64,000 nucleotides of DNA, from positions 1 through 64,000 of the forward strand of contig USCW01000001.1 of the NCBI GenBank assembly GCA_900553315.1, written 5' to 3'. The notes under the pieces are model-generated. The model did not search any database and was not told the origin of the DNA. It was given only the letters and a program-made list of their open reading frames with translations. Both the position numbers and the translations under genes were made by a program. The DNA is from an uncultured Eubacteriales bacterium (GTDB lineage: Bacteria > Bacillota > Clostridia > Christensenellales > Aristaeellaceae). Below are positions 8,948 to 16,692 of the stretch, piece by piece. Each line of letters begins with the position of its first letter. The first letter of the stretch is position 1.

Positions 8948-9412
8948 TCAGTCCTTCAGACTGCCGAGAATGCGAATGATGCACCCTAGCGACTTGTTCA
9001 GTTCCTTCAGTTCGCCACGGGTGAATTCGCCGGACCAATCGTCCACCTGCGAAACAAGCGATTGACGGATTGCAATCAGCTTTTCTTGTCCGGCAGGGCA
9101 GATATGGATATTGACCACGCGGCGATCGATTTCATCGCGGTTGCGTTCTGCGAGACCTTCGTCAATCAAGCGGTCAACCAGTGGCGTGATGTTCGGCTTG
9201 GCAATGCCCAGACGGCGGGAAATTTCGCTGACAGAAAGCGAACCGTTGTCATTGAGCAGCGCAAGCACCTGCACATGGGAGAGCGGAATATGATACTCCC
9301 GCTGAATGGCGTCTAAATGCAGTACGCGCTTGCGGAAGATGGGCAGCGCATCGAAAAGGTTCTGGGCAATGCTGTCAACCAGGACAGCATCGGTCATGGA
9401 TTTCTTCGGCAT
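8948..9412 (-). CDS. MarR-family transcriptional regulator
   Basis: A 154-aa winged helix-turn-helix protein. The HTH region reads LSVSEISRRLGIAKPNITPL and the wing contains RDEIDRRVVNIHICPAGQ, as in MarR/SlyA proteins. The ATG at 9412 is the natural start. It lies upstream of, and probably in one transcript with, the Big_2 surface protein. It diverges from the ZorAB-like operon across a 266-base region. An imperfect palindrome near its promoter suggests autoregulation. Whether it also controls the divergent operon cannot be seen. Confidence 0.9.
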   Translation of the reverse strand: MPKKSMTDAVLVDSIAQNLFDALPIFRKRVLHLDAIQREYHIPLSHVQVLALLNDNGSLSVSEISRRLGIAKPNITPLVDRLIDEGLAERNRDEIDRRVVNIHICPAGQEKLIAIRQSLVSQVDDWSGEFTRGELKELNKSLGCIIRILGSLKD

Positions 9413-9431
9413 GTAAAAACCCCCACTATGT

Positions 9432-9444
9432 TTGGCTAGGCTAA
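9432..9444 (-). promoter_or_regulatory. imperfect palindrome, possible operator
   Basis: On the minus strand TTAGCCTAGCCAA has the form TTxGCxTxGCxAA and lies just downstream of the -10 box of the second marR gene. Position suggests a MarR operator, but the symmetry is incomplete. Confidence 0.35.
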
Positions 9445-9459
9445 TTGGGACTTATACTT

Positions 9460-9489
9460 ATTATAAAACAAACCCAAAGGAGGATTCAA
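9460..9489 (-). promoter_or_regulatory. probable promoter of the second marR gene
   Basis: On the minus strand: TTGAAT (9484-9489), an 18-base spacer, and TATAAT (9460-9465). Confidence 0.5.
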
Positions 9490-9611
9490 GGCGTATATGA
9501 GGGATTTATCGTGGATTCGACAAACAATTTCGGAAAAAACAGAACGAAAATGGTAAAATTGCGTTTAGCTGTTGCCTGGGGGCGTTCATGGGGAATTTAC
9601 AATTCACGTGA

Positions 9612-9640
9612 TTTACTTTTCGGGAGAAATCCTGTACAAT
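9612..9640 (+). promoter_or_regulatory. promoter of the ZorAB-like operon
   Basis: TTTACT (9612-9617), a 17-base spacer, and TACAAT (9635-9640), followed 38 bases later by the start of the ZorA-like gene. Confidence 0.6.
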
Positions 9641-9678
9641 ACTCATAGACTCTAAGTATGCAAAGGAGGACGGTCTGA

Positions 9679-11220
9679 ATGCCGGATCTCAGTCAAGTGG
9701 CGGCGTATGTGCCGCAGATCGCCGATGCCTTGATTTATATTGCCATTGTCATTGTTACGTTGACGGGTCTAATCAAATGCTTGATTCCGCTGTGGAGCAA
9801 TACGCGGGCGCTGCACCGTGCGGTGCGCCGATTGCAAAATGCGGCGGGAAGCAAACGAGAAACACCCGTCTGGCAGGAAAGCCGTTTTATGGGGCGCGGC
9901 TTGACAGGGGCGTGGCAGCGCTTTTTGCAGAATGCGGAGCAGCTGGACCGTCGGGGTCTGCCGTGCAGCGTTGAGAATTATATTAATGATGAAACAATTA
10001 TCTATGGCCCCGGCAATGCACAACTGGCGGAGCTGATTCCCGGGCTGCTGACCTCGCTGGGTATTCTGGGCACATTCATCGGCTTGACCCGCGGCATGAG
10101 TAAACTAGATTTCTCTAATTCTGCAGCCCTGATGTCCGCAATCCCGACGCTGCTGGAAGGCATGAAGTATGCCTTTGAAACCTCTGTGGCTGGCATTGTA
10201 TGCTCGTTGGCGTTCAGTATGCTGAATCGCATGGCGGTGGGTTCCAGCTTTAAAGCCATTGACGACTTTACGGAGAACTTTACGTCCCTGGCCATGCAGC
10301 GCCCGCTGGATAATGATGTACAGCTGATCTGTCAAAATCAGGATTGCAACGCGCTGATTTCTGCGGCGGCGGACGGTCTTGCAACGCAGATGGCGGGAAG
10401 TATTGAGGTTGCGGTATCACGAGCCATGCATCCTATCGCGCAGTCAATGGACAACTTTCTTGTGGGGGCGACACGGGCACAGGTGGACGGCGTGGGACGG
10501 ATTGTCAACGCCTTTATTGAGGACATGAATGCTTCGCTGAACCATCAGTTTTTGGAGCTGGGAGAGACAATGACGCAGATCAACCAGCACCAGCAAATGA
10601 CCTTTGACCGAGTGAATGAATCGCTGCAAAGCGCGCAGACCATCGTGACGGACGTGAATCGACTGCATCAGGTGTCCGGCGAGATCATGACGCATTTTGA
10701 GCAGTACGTAAAGGAAATGAGCGATACGCGCCGCAGGGACGAGCAATTTGAGCAAAAGACGAGCGATCTGCTGGAGAAGATGCACGCGGCTTGCAACGAG
10801 CAAGGACAGTATATGAGCCGCCTAAAGGGCTGGCAGAGTGAGCTGGAAAGCAGCTTGACGCGCTTCACACAAGCGAGTCAGGAACAGCTGTCAGGAATGC
10901 GCAGCGGCAATCAGCAGATGGCACAGCAAGTCGATCAGGCGGCGTCCTCGATTGCAAAAAATGCGCAGGAGCTGTCGGGCAGTTATGCGGGCTTTGTTCA
11001 GAACGTGGTTGAAGGACTTAGTCGTGCATTAGGCATGTTCGATGAAAACATGCATAATCTGGTTGAGACGCTTGGAGATCAGGTTGCCAAGGCTGGAGGC
11101 AGCGGCACGAACGGCGAAACCGTGCGGCAGTTGAACCAGATGCAGCAGATGATGGCCGCCATGACGGAGTCCATGCAGCGGGTCGCAGCGAGTCTTGAAG
11201 GTACCGCGAAGGGGGCTTGA
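9679..11220 (+). CDS. ZorA/MotA/TolQ-family proton-channel protein with a long cytoplasmic tail
   Basis: 513 aa. Transmembrane segments lie at about residues 14-38, 117-137 and 165-185. The TolQ/MotA-type core is PGLLTSLGILGTFIGLTRGM (120-139) and LLEGMKYAFETSVAGIVCS. After residue 195 comes about 300 residues of helical, Gln-rich, heptad-like tail. That arrangement (three helices plus a long intracellular tail) is characteristic of ZorA from the Zorya anti-phage system; flagellar MotA has four helices and no such tail. The ATG follows AGGAGG. It is coupled to a MotB/ZorB-like gene, so the pair should form a 5:2 ion-driven motor. No Zorya effector gene (zorC, zorD or zorE) follows. It may be a defence remnant, a minimal variant or a motor with another job. 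Confidence 0.82.
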   Translation: MPDLSQVAAYVPQIADALIYIAIVIVTLTGLIKCLIPLWSNTRALHRAVRRLQNAAGSKRETPVWQESRFMGRGLTGAWQRFLQNAEQLDRRGLPCSVENYINDETIIYGPGNAQLAELIPGLLTSLGILGTFIGLTRGMSKLDFSNSAALMSAIPTLLEGMKYAFETSVAGIVCSLAFSMLNRMAVGSSFKAIDDFTENFTSLAMQRPLDNDVQLICQNQDCNALISAAADGLATQMAGSIEVAVSRAMHPIAQSMDNFLVGATRAQVDGVGRIVNAFIEDMNASLNHQFLELGETMTQINQHQQMTFDRVNESLQSAQTIVTDVNRLHQVSGEIMTHFEQYVKEMSDTRRRDEQFEQKTSDLLEKMHAACNEQGQYMSRLKGWQSELESSLTRFTQASQEQLSGMRSGNQQMAQQVDQAASSIAKNAQELSGSYAGFVQNVVEGLSRALGMFDENMHNLVETLGDQVAKAGGSGTNGETVRQLNQMQQMMAAMTESMQRVAASLEGTAKGA

Positions 11221-11222
11221 TC

Positions 11223-12278
11223 ATGACACGCCAGAGAGAGCGCCGTAGTCGTGCGGCGCGTGGAAGCGGCAGCAGCAGTTGGATCAGCTACTCTGATATG
11301 ATGTGTTCGCTTCTGCTGATGTTTGTACTGGTGCTGTGCTATAGTCTGCAACAGTATTTCACAACCTTGGAAACCAAGACAACGGAATTGGAGCAGCAAC
11401 AGGCGGTCGTTGCAGCTCAGCAAGCAACGCTGGATGAACAAACGGCTACGATGGCCCAGCAGCAGATTACGCTGGACGAACAAACTGCGCGGCTGGACAG
11501 TCAGACAGCTCAGCTGGCGCAGCAGCAGGCTGCTTTGGAGGCTGCACAAACAGACTTGAAGACGGCACAGGCCAGTCTTGCCCAGCAGCAGACGGATTTA
11601 GATACGGCCAATGCGGCATTAGCAAGTCGAGAATCTGAACTGGGTGATCTGCAAGCACAGCTGGCCCAGCAGCAGATCACATTGGATGCACAGGCACAAG
11701 TGGTGGCAAGCCAGAAGGAAGCCTTGGAAGCTCAAACTGCAAAGATTGATAATCTGGTTGGCGTTCGGACGCAGATTGTGTCTGAGTTGAGTAGTGCGCT
11801 GGCAGCTTCAGGACTGAAAGCAACGGTAGACCCCACCAGCGGCGATATTACGCTGGACAGCACAGTCTTTTTTGAAACAGCGTCTTCGACCATTAAAGAA
11901 GATGGTAAGACCATGCTGAATCAGTTTATTCCGGTGTACCTCAGTGTGCTGCTGCAAGATAAGTACAAGGATTATCTGGGACAGATCATTATTGAGGGCC
12001 ACACGGATACCTCCGGCAGTTACATCATGAACCTTGAGCTGAGCCAAAACCGTGCGTTAAGCGTGGTGAAATACTGCTTGGAGATGAACGGGCTTACCGA
12101 TGCACAGCGCGAGATGCTTCGCTCAATTTTGACGGCACAGGGAAGAAGTTATTCTAACCCGATTTATAACGCGGACGGTACGGTAAACATGAACCAGTCT
12201 CGACGAGTAGAGTTCAAGTTCAGTCTGCGCGACGCGGAGATGATTGCGGAAATGAATCGACTGCTGAACGGCAATTAA
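11223..12278 (+). CDS. ZorB/MotB-like motor protein with an OmpA peptidoglycan-binding domain
   Basis: 351 aa. After a basic N-terminus comes one transmembrane helix, WISYSDMMCSLLLMFVLVL. It contains the Asp (residue 25) that carries protons in MotB and ZorB. Residues about 40-175 form a very regular Gln-rich coiled coil. The C-terminal OmpA-like domain has the binding motif EGHTDTSGSY followed by LSxxRA. In this protein a stalk separates the membrane plug from the wall-binding domain. The ATG at 11223 is preferred because GGGGG lies seven bases upstream; a TTG at 11217 overlapping the previous stop is the alternative. It is coupled to the ZorA-like gene. In a Gram-positive cell the OmpA domain would grip the thick wall. 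Confidence 0.87.
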   Translation: MTRQRERRSRAARGSGSSSWISYSDMMCSLLLMFVLVLCYSLQQYFTTLETKTTELEQQQAVVAAQQATLDEQTATMAQQQITLDEQTARLDSQTAQLAQQQAALEAAQTDLKTAQASLAQQQTDLDTANAALASRESELGDLQAQLAQQQITLDAQAQVVASQKEALEAQTAKIDNLVGVRTQIVSELSSALAASGLKATVDPTSGDITLDSTVFFETASSTIKEDGKTMLNQFIPVYLSVLLQDKYKDYLGQIIIEGHTDTSGSYIMNLELSQNRALSVVKYCLEMNGLTDAQREMLRSILTAQGRSYSNPIYNADGTVNMNQSRRVEFKFSLRDAEMIAEMNRLLNGN

Positions 12279-12374
12279 GCGACAGGGACGCTCTTGACAG
12301 ATAAGGAAACATGGAAGTCAGAGCGTCCTGTCTGTATTTCAGCAGGGAAATACAAGGGGTGGAGGAAGCGTAGC

Positions 12375-12857
12375 GTGAAGGCAGCAGCAATCTTTATGGT
12401 CATTATTTTGGTTGTCAGCGTATGCGGTGTAGGCTATCTTTATATGACGTCAAGTGTTACAGTCACGGCGGTTGGAATGGTTGCAACTGAGGCAACCGCA
12501 CAGCAAGGAACGTTTGACGAGCTAAAAGTCAAGTTGGCCGCAGGAAGTGCAACGGGCACGATTTATCAGGCAGGAGAGACGCTTGGAGACGCCGATGATT
12601 ACCAATTTTATACCTATACCGTTCGGCTGAAGAATAATTGCCTGTTAAACTGTGATATGGTTGAATTGCAGGTGACGCCTCGGGATGGCGATATTATACA
12701 GCTGCGCAATGAACAGACGTTAGCGCTTGCAACGCACACGACGGGGGACATCAGCGCAACGATTCTGACCGCGCTGGACAGCGGCACAGCTCGGGAACTG
12801 CTGATCACCTATTATGTGTGGGGAATACCGTTTACGGTAAAGACTATTTATGGTTAA
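12375..12857 (+). CDS. small membrane-anchored protein of unknown function
   Basis: I do not recognise this protein. From the GTG at 12375 (GGAGG nine bases upstream) it has 160 aa. A single N-terminal helix, KAAAIFMVIILVVSVCGVGY, is followed by an extracytoplasmic domain that looks beta-rich (TVRLKNNCLLNCDMVELQVT). A TTG start at 12294 would add 27 residues but has a poorer site. It is the third gene of the ZorAB-like operon, 96 bases after the ZorB-like gene. It may be an accessory part of that motor. It does not resemble ZorC, ZorD or ZorE, which are cytoplasmic and much larger or carry nuclease/helicase motifs. Confidence 0.65.
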   Translation: MKAAAIFMVIILVVSVCGVGYLYMTSSVTVTAVGMVATEATAQQGTFDELKVKLAAGSATGTIYQAGETLGDADDYQFYTYTVRLKNNCLLNCDMVELQVTPRDGDIIQLRNEQTLALATHTTGDISATILTALDSGTARELLITYYVWGIPFTVKTIYG

Positions 12858-13028
12858 AGCTCACTAACAATATTGTTGCTGCTTATCTGCAGCATATTTT
12901 CTGCAATGTTTTTTCATGATTTTCTGCTGCATTGCAGGAATGGCATCTTACTGTGTCGAATTTGCAAATACGTTCCGTTAAAATTCAAACGACAAATTTT
13001 AGACAATCTCATGCTTGGAGGGTGCAAC

Positions 13029-14486
13029 GTGCGCAAATTCGACACGAACGTGCAGAAGCTTAAATACGAGGTGCTGCGGGAGGTAGCACGGTTGTCAAAG
13101 GAGGATCGACTTGCAGAGGGACTTCCCGGCATCCCGGAGACGATCATTCCCGGTCCGAAAGCAACCACGCGCTGCTGTATTTATAAGGAACGCGCTATTG
13201 TAAACGAGCGTGTTAAAATGGCCTTGGGCGGACATGACGACGTACCCGGCGAGGTGGAGGTGCTGCCCATCGCTTGTGATGAATGCCCAGTCAGTGAGAT
13301 CACCGTCAGCGATGCCTGCCGCGGCTGTATTGCGCACCGCTGCGCCAACGCGTGCCCTAAGGGTGCGATTTCTTTCGTAAATAAGGGCACACACACGCAG
13401 GCTTCCATTGATCACAGTAAGTGCATTACCTGCGGCAAGTGTGTGGCTGCTTGTCCCTATAGTGCGATCAATAAGAATGTCCGTCCCTGCGAACGCGCCT
13501 GCAAGCCGGGCGCAATTAAGATGGACGAGAACCGCAAGGCACACATCAATTATGAGAAGTGCGTCAGCTGCGGCGCTTGTGTGTATCAATGTCCTTTTGG
13601 TGCGATTGTGGACAAGAGCTACATCACCAAGGTGATTAAGCTTTTCAAGGATTCCAAGGCGAAGGGCTATCCACTCTATGCGGTTGTTGCGCCTTCCATT
13701 TCCGGTCAGTTCGGCGAAGTGACAACGGGTCAGGTTGTTGCCGGCATGAAGCAGATGGGCTTCACCACGGTCATTGAAGCAGCGCTAGGCGCGGATTTGG
13801 TGGCTTATCAGGAGGGCAAGGAGTTGGTGGAAAAGGGCTTCCTGACCAGTTCATGCTGTCCTGCCTTTGTTTCCTATATTCATAAGAATTTCCCGATGCT
13901 GGTGCCGAACATTTCTCACAATCTGTCGCCTATGGCAATGATTGCGAAGATGATTAAACGTGCGCATCCTGATAGCAAGATCGTTTTTGTGGGCCCATGC
14001 GTGGCGAAAAAGGGAGAGATCAAGCAGGAGCGTGTTCGTGAACTGGTGGATGTGACCATCACGTTTGAGGAACTGCAAGCGCTGTTTGACGCCTATGACG
14101 TAGACCTGCCCAGCATGGAGGATGATGTACTGAATAATGCGTCGTATTTCGGCCGCATTTTTGCCCGCAGCGGCGGCTTGAAGGATGCGGTCGAGGAGAC
14201 GCTGAAGGAGCTTGAAATCAAGCCGGAGCAGTTCCAACTGAAGGCGATTTCCTGCTCCGGTCTGGAAGAGTGCAAGCTGGCGTTACTGAAGGCCAGCAAG
14301 GGCATTCTGCCAGAGAACTTCATTGAGGGTATGGCTTGCGAGCAGGGCTGCATTGGCGGCCCCGGCTGTCTGACCCATGGCCCCAAAGAGAAGGCGGACG
14401 TGGATAAATATGGTCGTTTGGCGCTGGAAAAAAAGATTAAGGACGCGGTCGTTATCTTCGATGTACTGGGCGGCGCAGAGGATTAA
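13029..14486 (+). CDS. ferredoxin-linked [FeFe]-hydrogenase (group B type)
   Basis: 485 aa from the GTG at 13029 (GGAGG seven bases upstream); the longer reading frame lacks a site. The N-terminal half has Cys motifs for several [4Fe-4S] clusters, for example CITCGKCVAACP (132-143) and CVSCGACVYQCP (178-189), plus an extra Cys-rich segment at 83-110. The catalytic half has all three H-cluster signatures: L1 TSSCCP (273-278), L2 GPCVAKK (322-328) and L3 MACEQGCIGGPG (435-446). Cluster ligands map to C277, C324, C437 and C441, and the proton-transfer Cys is C276. The layout resembles the poorly studied group B enzymes of anaerobes. It heads the sensory hydrogenase cluster, but a repeat element sits between it and the next gene. 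No maturases (HydE, HydF, HydG) are in this window. Confidence 0.85.
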   Translation: MRKFDTNVQKLKYEVLREVARLSKEDRLAEGLPGIPETIIPGPKATTRCCIYKERAIVNERVKMALGGHDDVPGEVEVLPIACDECPVSEITVSDACRGCIAHRCANACPKGAISFVNKGTHTQASIDHSKCITCGKCVAACPYSAINKNVRPCERACKPGAIKMDENRKAHINYEKCVSCGACVYQCPFGAIVDKSYITKVIKLFKDSKAKGYPLYAVVAPSISGQFGEVTTGQVVAGMKQMGFTTVIEAALGADLVAYQEGKELVEKGFLTSSCCPAFVSYIHKNFPMLVPNISHNLSPMAMIAKMIKRAHPDSKIVFVGPCVAKKGEIKQERVRELVDVTITFEELQALFDAYDVDLPSMEDDVLNNASYFGRIFARSGGLKDAVEETLKELEIKPEQFQLKAISCSGLEECKLALLKASKGILPENFIEGMACEQGCIGGPGCLTHGPKEKADVDKYGRLALEKKIKDAVVIFDVLGGAED

Positions 14487-14650
14487 GGCAATACCGCACA
14501 AATGAGTTGGTGCGATGGCGAATGCATTTTTTGTCAGATGCGATTGCAGAAATCGAAGGTTTACTGGAGGTAAATCGAGATTTCTGCAAGAAGCAGATGG
14601 CAGAAAAGGCATCGCCAGCGCTGCCGACGAATTGTGCGGTAGTGTCTTAA
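14484..14650 (+). repeat. TIR hairpin element, copy 2 (MITE-like)
   Basis: 167 bp starting at the TAA stop of the hydrogenase gene: the stop lies inside the terminal repeat TTAAGGCAATACCGCACAA (14483-14501). The right end, TTGTGCGGTAGTGTCTTAA (14632-14650), is slightly degenerate. The inner hairpin arms are GCAGAAATC and GATTTCTGC. They differ from the other two copies at three paired positions, each change compensated in the opposite arm. It lies inside an operon, so its transcript would form a long hairpin. Confidence 0.85.
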
Positions 14651-14669
14651 ATATTTTTGAAAGTGCACG

Positions 14670-14686
14670 GAAGGCCGATGGCCTTC
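14670..14686 (+). promoter_or_regulatory. short intra-operon hairpin
   Basis: GAAGGCC-GAT-GGCCTTC is a perfect 7-bp stem with a 3-base loop between the repeat element and the ferredoxin gene. No T run follows. Its role is unknown; it may help stabilise the downstream message. Confidence 0.35.
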
Positions 14687-14729
14687 TGTCGCATATAGAG
14701 GAAAATTTGGCAACGAAGGAGGGTATATT

Positions 14730-14981
14730 ATGGTTAAGGTCAGCATCTGCGTGGGTTCCGCGTGTCATATGAAGGGTGCATACGCGACGACGCAATTGTT
14801 TCAGGAAGCGCTGGAAAAGGCGGGCATTGCCGACAAGGTGGATTTGAGCGCCAGCTTCTGCATGGGCGAATGCAAGGACGGTCCTTGCGTGAAGGTAGAC
14901 GACGTGAAGTTCCATCATGTCGATCAGGATCGCGTGGAGAGCCTTGTAGCAGAGGAGATTATTCCCCGGGCGAACGCCTGA
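14730..14981 (+). CDS. thioredoxin-like [2Fe-2S] ferredoxin
   Basis: 83 aa, the size of the NuoE C-terminal or Shethna-type ferredoxin fold. The four likely ligands are C7 and C12 (ICVGSAC) and C44 and C48 (FCMGEC), with an extra C53. It is expected to carry electrons between the hydrogenase modules of this cluster. The ATG follows GGAGGG. The downstream sensory hydrogenase starts 14 bases after its stop. Confidence 0.88.
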   Translation: MVKVSICVGSACHMKGAYATTQLFQEALEKAGIADKVDLSASFCMGECKDGPCVKVDDVKFHHVDQDRVESLVAEEIIPRANA

Positions 14982-14994
14982 GGAGGTGGCTGAC

Positions 14995-16692
14995 ATGAGT
15001 ATCATCCAGCTCAAGGAGGCCAACTGCAAAAACTGCTATAAGTGCATTCGTAATTGCGACGTAAAATCTATTTCCTTCCAGAACGATCAGGCGCAGATCA
15101 TCGACGATGACTGCGTGCTGTGTGGCAAATGCACCTTGATCTGTCCGCAAAACGCGAAGCAGATTCAGAGTGATGTGCAGAAGGTACAGAGCATGATCGA
15201 CCGAGGGGAGAAGGTTTATGTCAGCCTGGCGCCTTCGTTTGTCGCAGGCTTTCAGCAGAGTAATTTTGCCTGTGTGGTGAAAGCGCTGCGCCGCTTGGGC
15301 TTTGCCGGTGTGGAGGAGACCGCCATTGCCGCCACCCGTGTGTCCGAACGCTATTCCGAAATCTTGGCTCAGGGACAGGTTCCTAACTTAATCACGACCT
15401 GCTGTCCAACGATTGATATGCTGGTGGAGAAATACTTCCCGGAATTGATCGATCAGATGGCGGCGGTGCCGTCTCCGGCTGTGGCGCATTGCAGAATGCT
15501 TCGTGAGGTCTATGGCCCGGATTGTAAGGTGGTGTTCATTGGCCCCTGTATCTCCAAAAAGCATGAGGCAGAGGTCAGCGGGGCTATGGATGCGGTGTTG
15601 CTGTTTGACGAGGTTGTAGAATGGCTTCGTCGGGAGCGCATTTCGCTGAACGGAGAAGAGGATACAGAGGCGCGGGAGATGTACCATACATTAAGCCGCG
15701 TTTATCCTGTGCCGGGTGGAATCCTGAAAACGATTCCGCTGGAAAAGCGGCAGAATTACAAAGCGGTTGCGGTGGACGGCCTCAATCGTTGCATCCAAAC
15801 GCTGAAGGATATTCGGGATAACAAAATTACCGGCTATGTGTTGGAAATGAGCTCCTGCGTGGATTCCTGCGTAGGCGGGCCCGGTATGCATGAGCATCGC
15901 GTGCCGTTCTTGCTGAGCAAGAGTGCCGTATACGATTTTTCGCGCCGCCATCCCGAAACGCCGATGCCGCAGACGGAACAGGTGCAGGTGGAGATGACGC
16001 ACACCTACAAGACGGACGTAACGCCTCATTTACAGCCAACGGAAGAGGAAATCTGGGCGGTTCTTCGCTCCATCGGCAAGCGGACACAGGAAGATTTGCT
16101 GAATTGCAGCGCCTGCGGATACAACACCTGCCGCGAAAAGGCGATTGCTGTGCTGCAAGGTAAAGCGAATCTGCGCATGTGTCTTCCGTACATGCGAGAG
16201 CGTGCGGAGTCCATGTCCAACATCATTCTGGACAATACGCCGAACGGCCTGATTCTGACGGATCAGCATTTCCGGATCATGCAATTCAATCAGTCGGCTG
16301 CACGGCTGCTGAATCTGGACAATACCTGCCTTGGCATGGAGATAGATGCTTTCCTGAATCTGAACGAGTTGGGCAAGATTCGTGACACCGGTGAAGCTGT
16401 CATGGGACAGCGCTGCAAGACGGCCATCTATGATGTGCTGGTGGAGCAGAGCGTGGTTCCGGTGCCTGATCATGAGTATCTCTTTTTGCTGAAAGACATT
16501 TCTGCGGAAGAGGAAAGCATGAAAGCTATGGCGAAAATGCGCCAAGAAACGATTGACACGGCGCAGCAGGTCATTGATAAGCAGATGCGCGTGGCACAGG
16601 AGATTGCCAGTCTGCTGGGCGAAACGACCGGCGAAACGAAGGCCGCTCTGCTGAAGCTGAAGGCTTCAGTCGCGCAGGGGGATGTGCCATGA
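14995..16692 (+). CDS. sensory [FeFe]-hydrogenase with Fe-S and PAS domains (HydS-like)
   Basis: 565 aa. Domains in order: two [4Fe-4S] ferredoxin motifs (C11-x2-C-x2-C, and CVLCGKCTLICP at 40-51); a hydrogenase H-domain with L1 TTCCP (134-138), L2 GPCISKK (183-189) and L3 SSCVDSCVGGPG (286-297); a further Fe-S motif CSACGYNTC (371-379) with C396; then a PAS domain (about 402-500) and a short helical C-terminus. This architecture matches group C sensory hydrogenases, thought to report H2 or redox state to a signalling partner. The ATG has AGGAGG eight bases upstream. The gene overlaps the following phosphatase by four bases (ATGA), which strongly suggests that phosphatase as its output. Confidence 0.88.
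   Translation: MSIIQLKEANCKNCYKCIRNCDVKSISFQNDQAQIIDDDCVLCGKCTLICPQNAKQIQSDVQKVQSMIDRGEKVYVSLAPSFVAGFQQSNFACVVKALRRLGFAGVEETAIAATRVSERYSEILAQGQVPNLITTCCPTIDMLVEKYFPELIDQMAAVPSPAVAHCRMLREVYGPDCKVVFIGPCISKKHEAEVSGAMDAVLLFDEVVEWLRRERISLNGEEDTEAREMYHTLSRVYPVPGGILKTIPLEKRQNYKAVAVDGLNRCIQTLKDIRDNKITGYVLEMSSCVDSCVGGPGMHEHRVPFLLSKSAVYDFSRRHPETPMPQTEQVQVEMTHTYKTDVTPHLQPTEEEIWAVLRSIGKRTQEDLLNCSACGYNTCREKAIAVLQGKANLRMCLPYMRERAESMSNIILDNTPNGLILTDQHFRIMQFNQSAARLLNLDNTCLGMEIDAFLNLNELGKIRDTGEAVMGQRCKTAIYDVLVEQSVVPVPDHEYLFLLKDISAEEESMKAMAKMRQETIDTAQQVIDKQMRVAQEIASLLGETTGETKAALLKLKASVAQGDVP

Noticed and set aside
9445..9648. 67-residue plus-strand frame before the ZorA-like gene
   Set aside because: It runs over the divergent promoters and lacks a ribosome binding site or motif.
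11390..11750. Apparent tandem repeat in the DNA
   Set aside because: It is the Gln-rich heptad pattern of the ZorB-like stalk; the units vary and lie in one reading frame, so it is not a separate repeat element.
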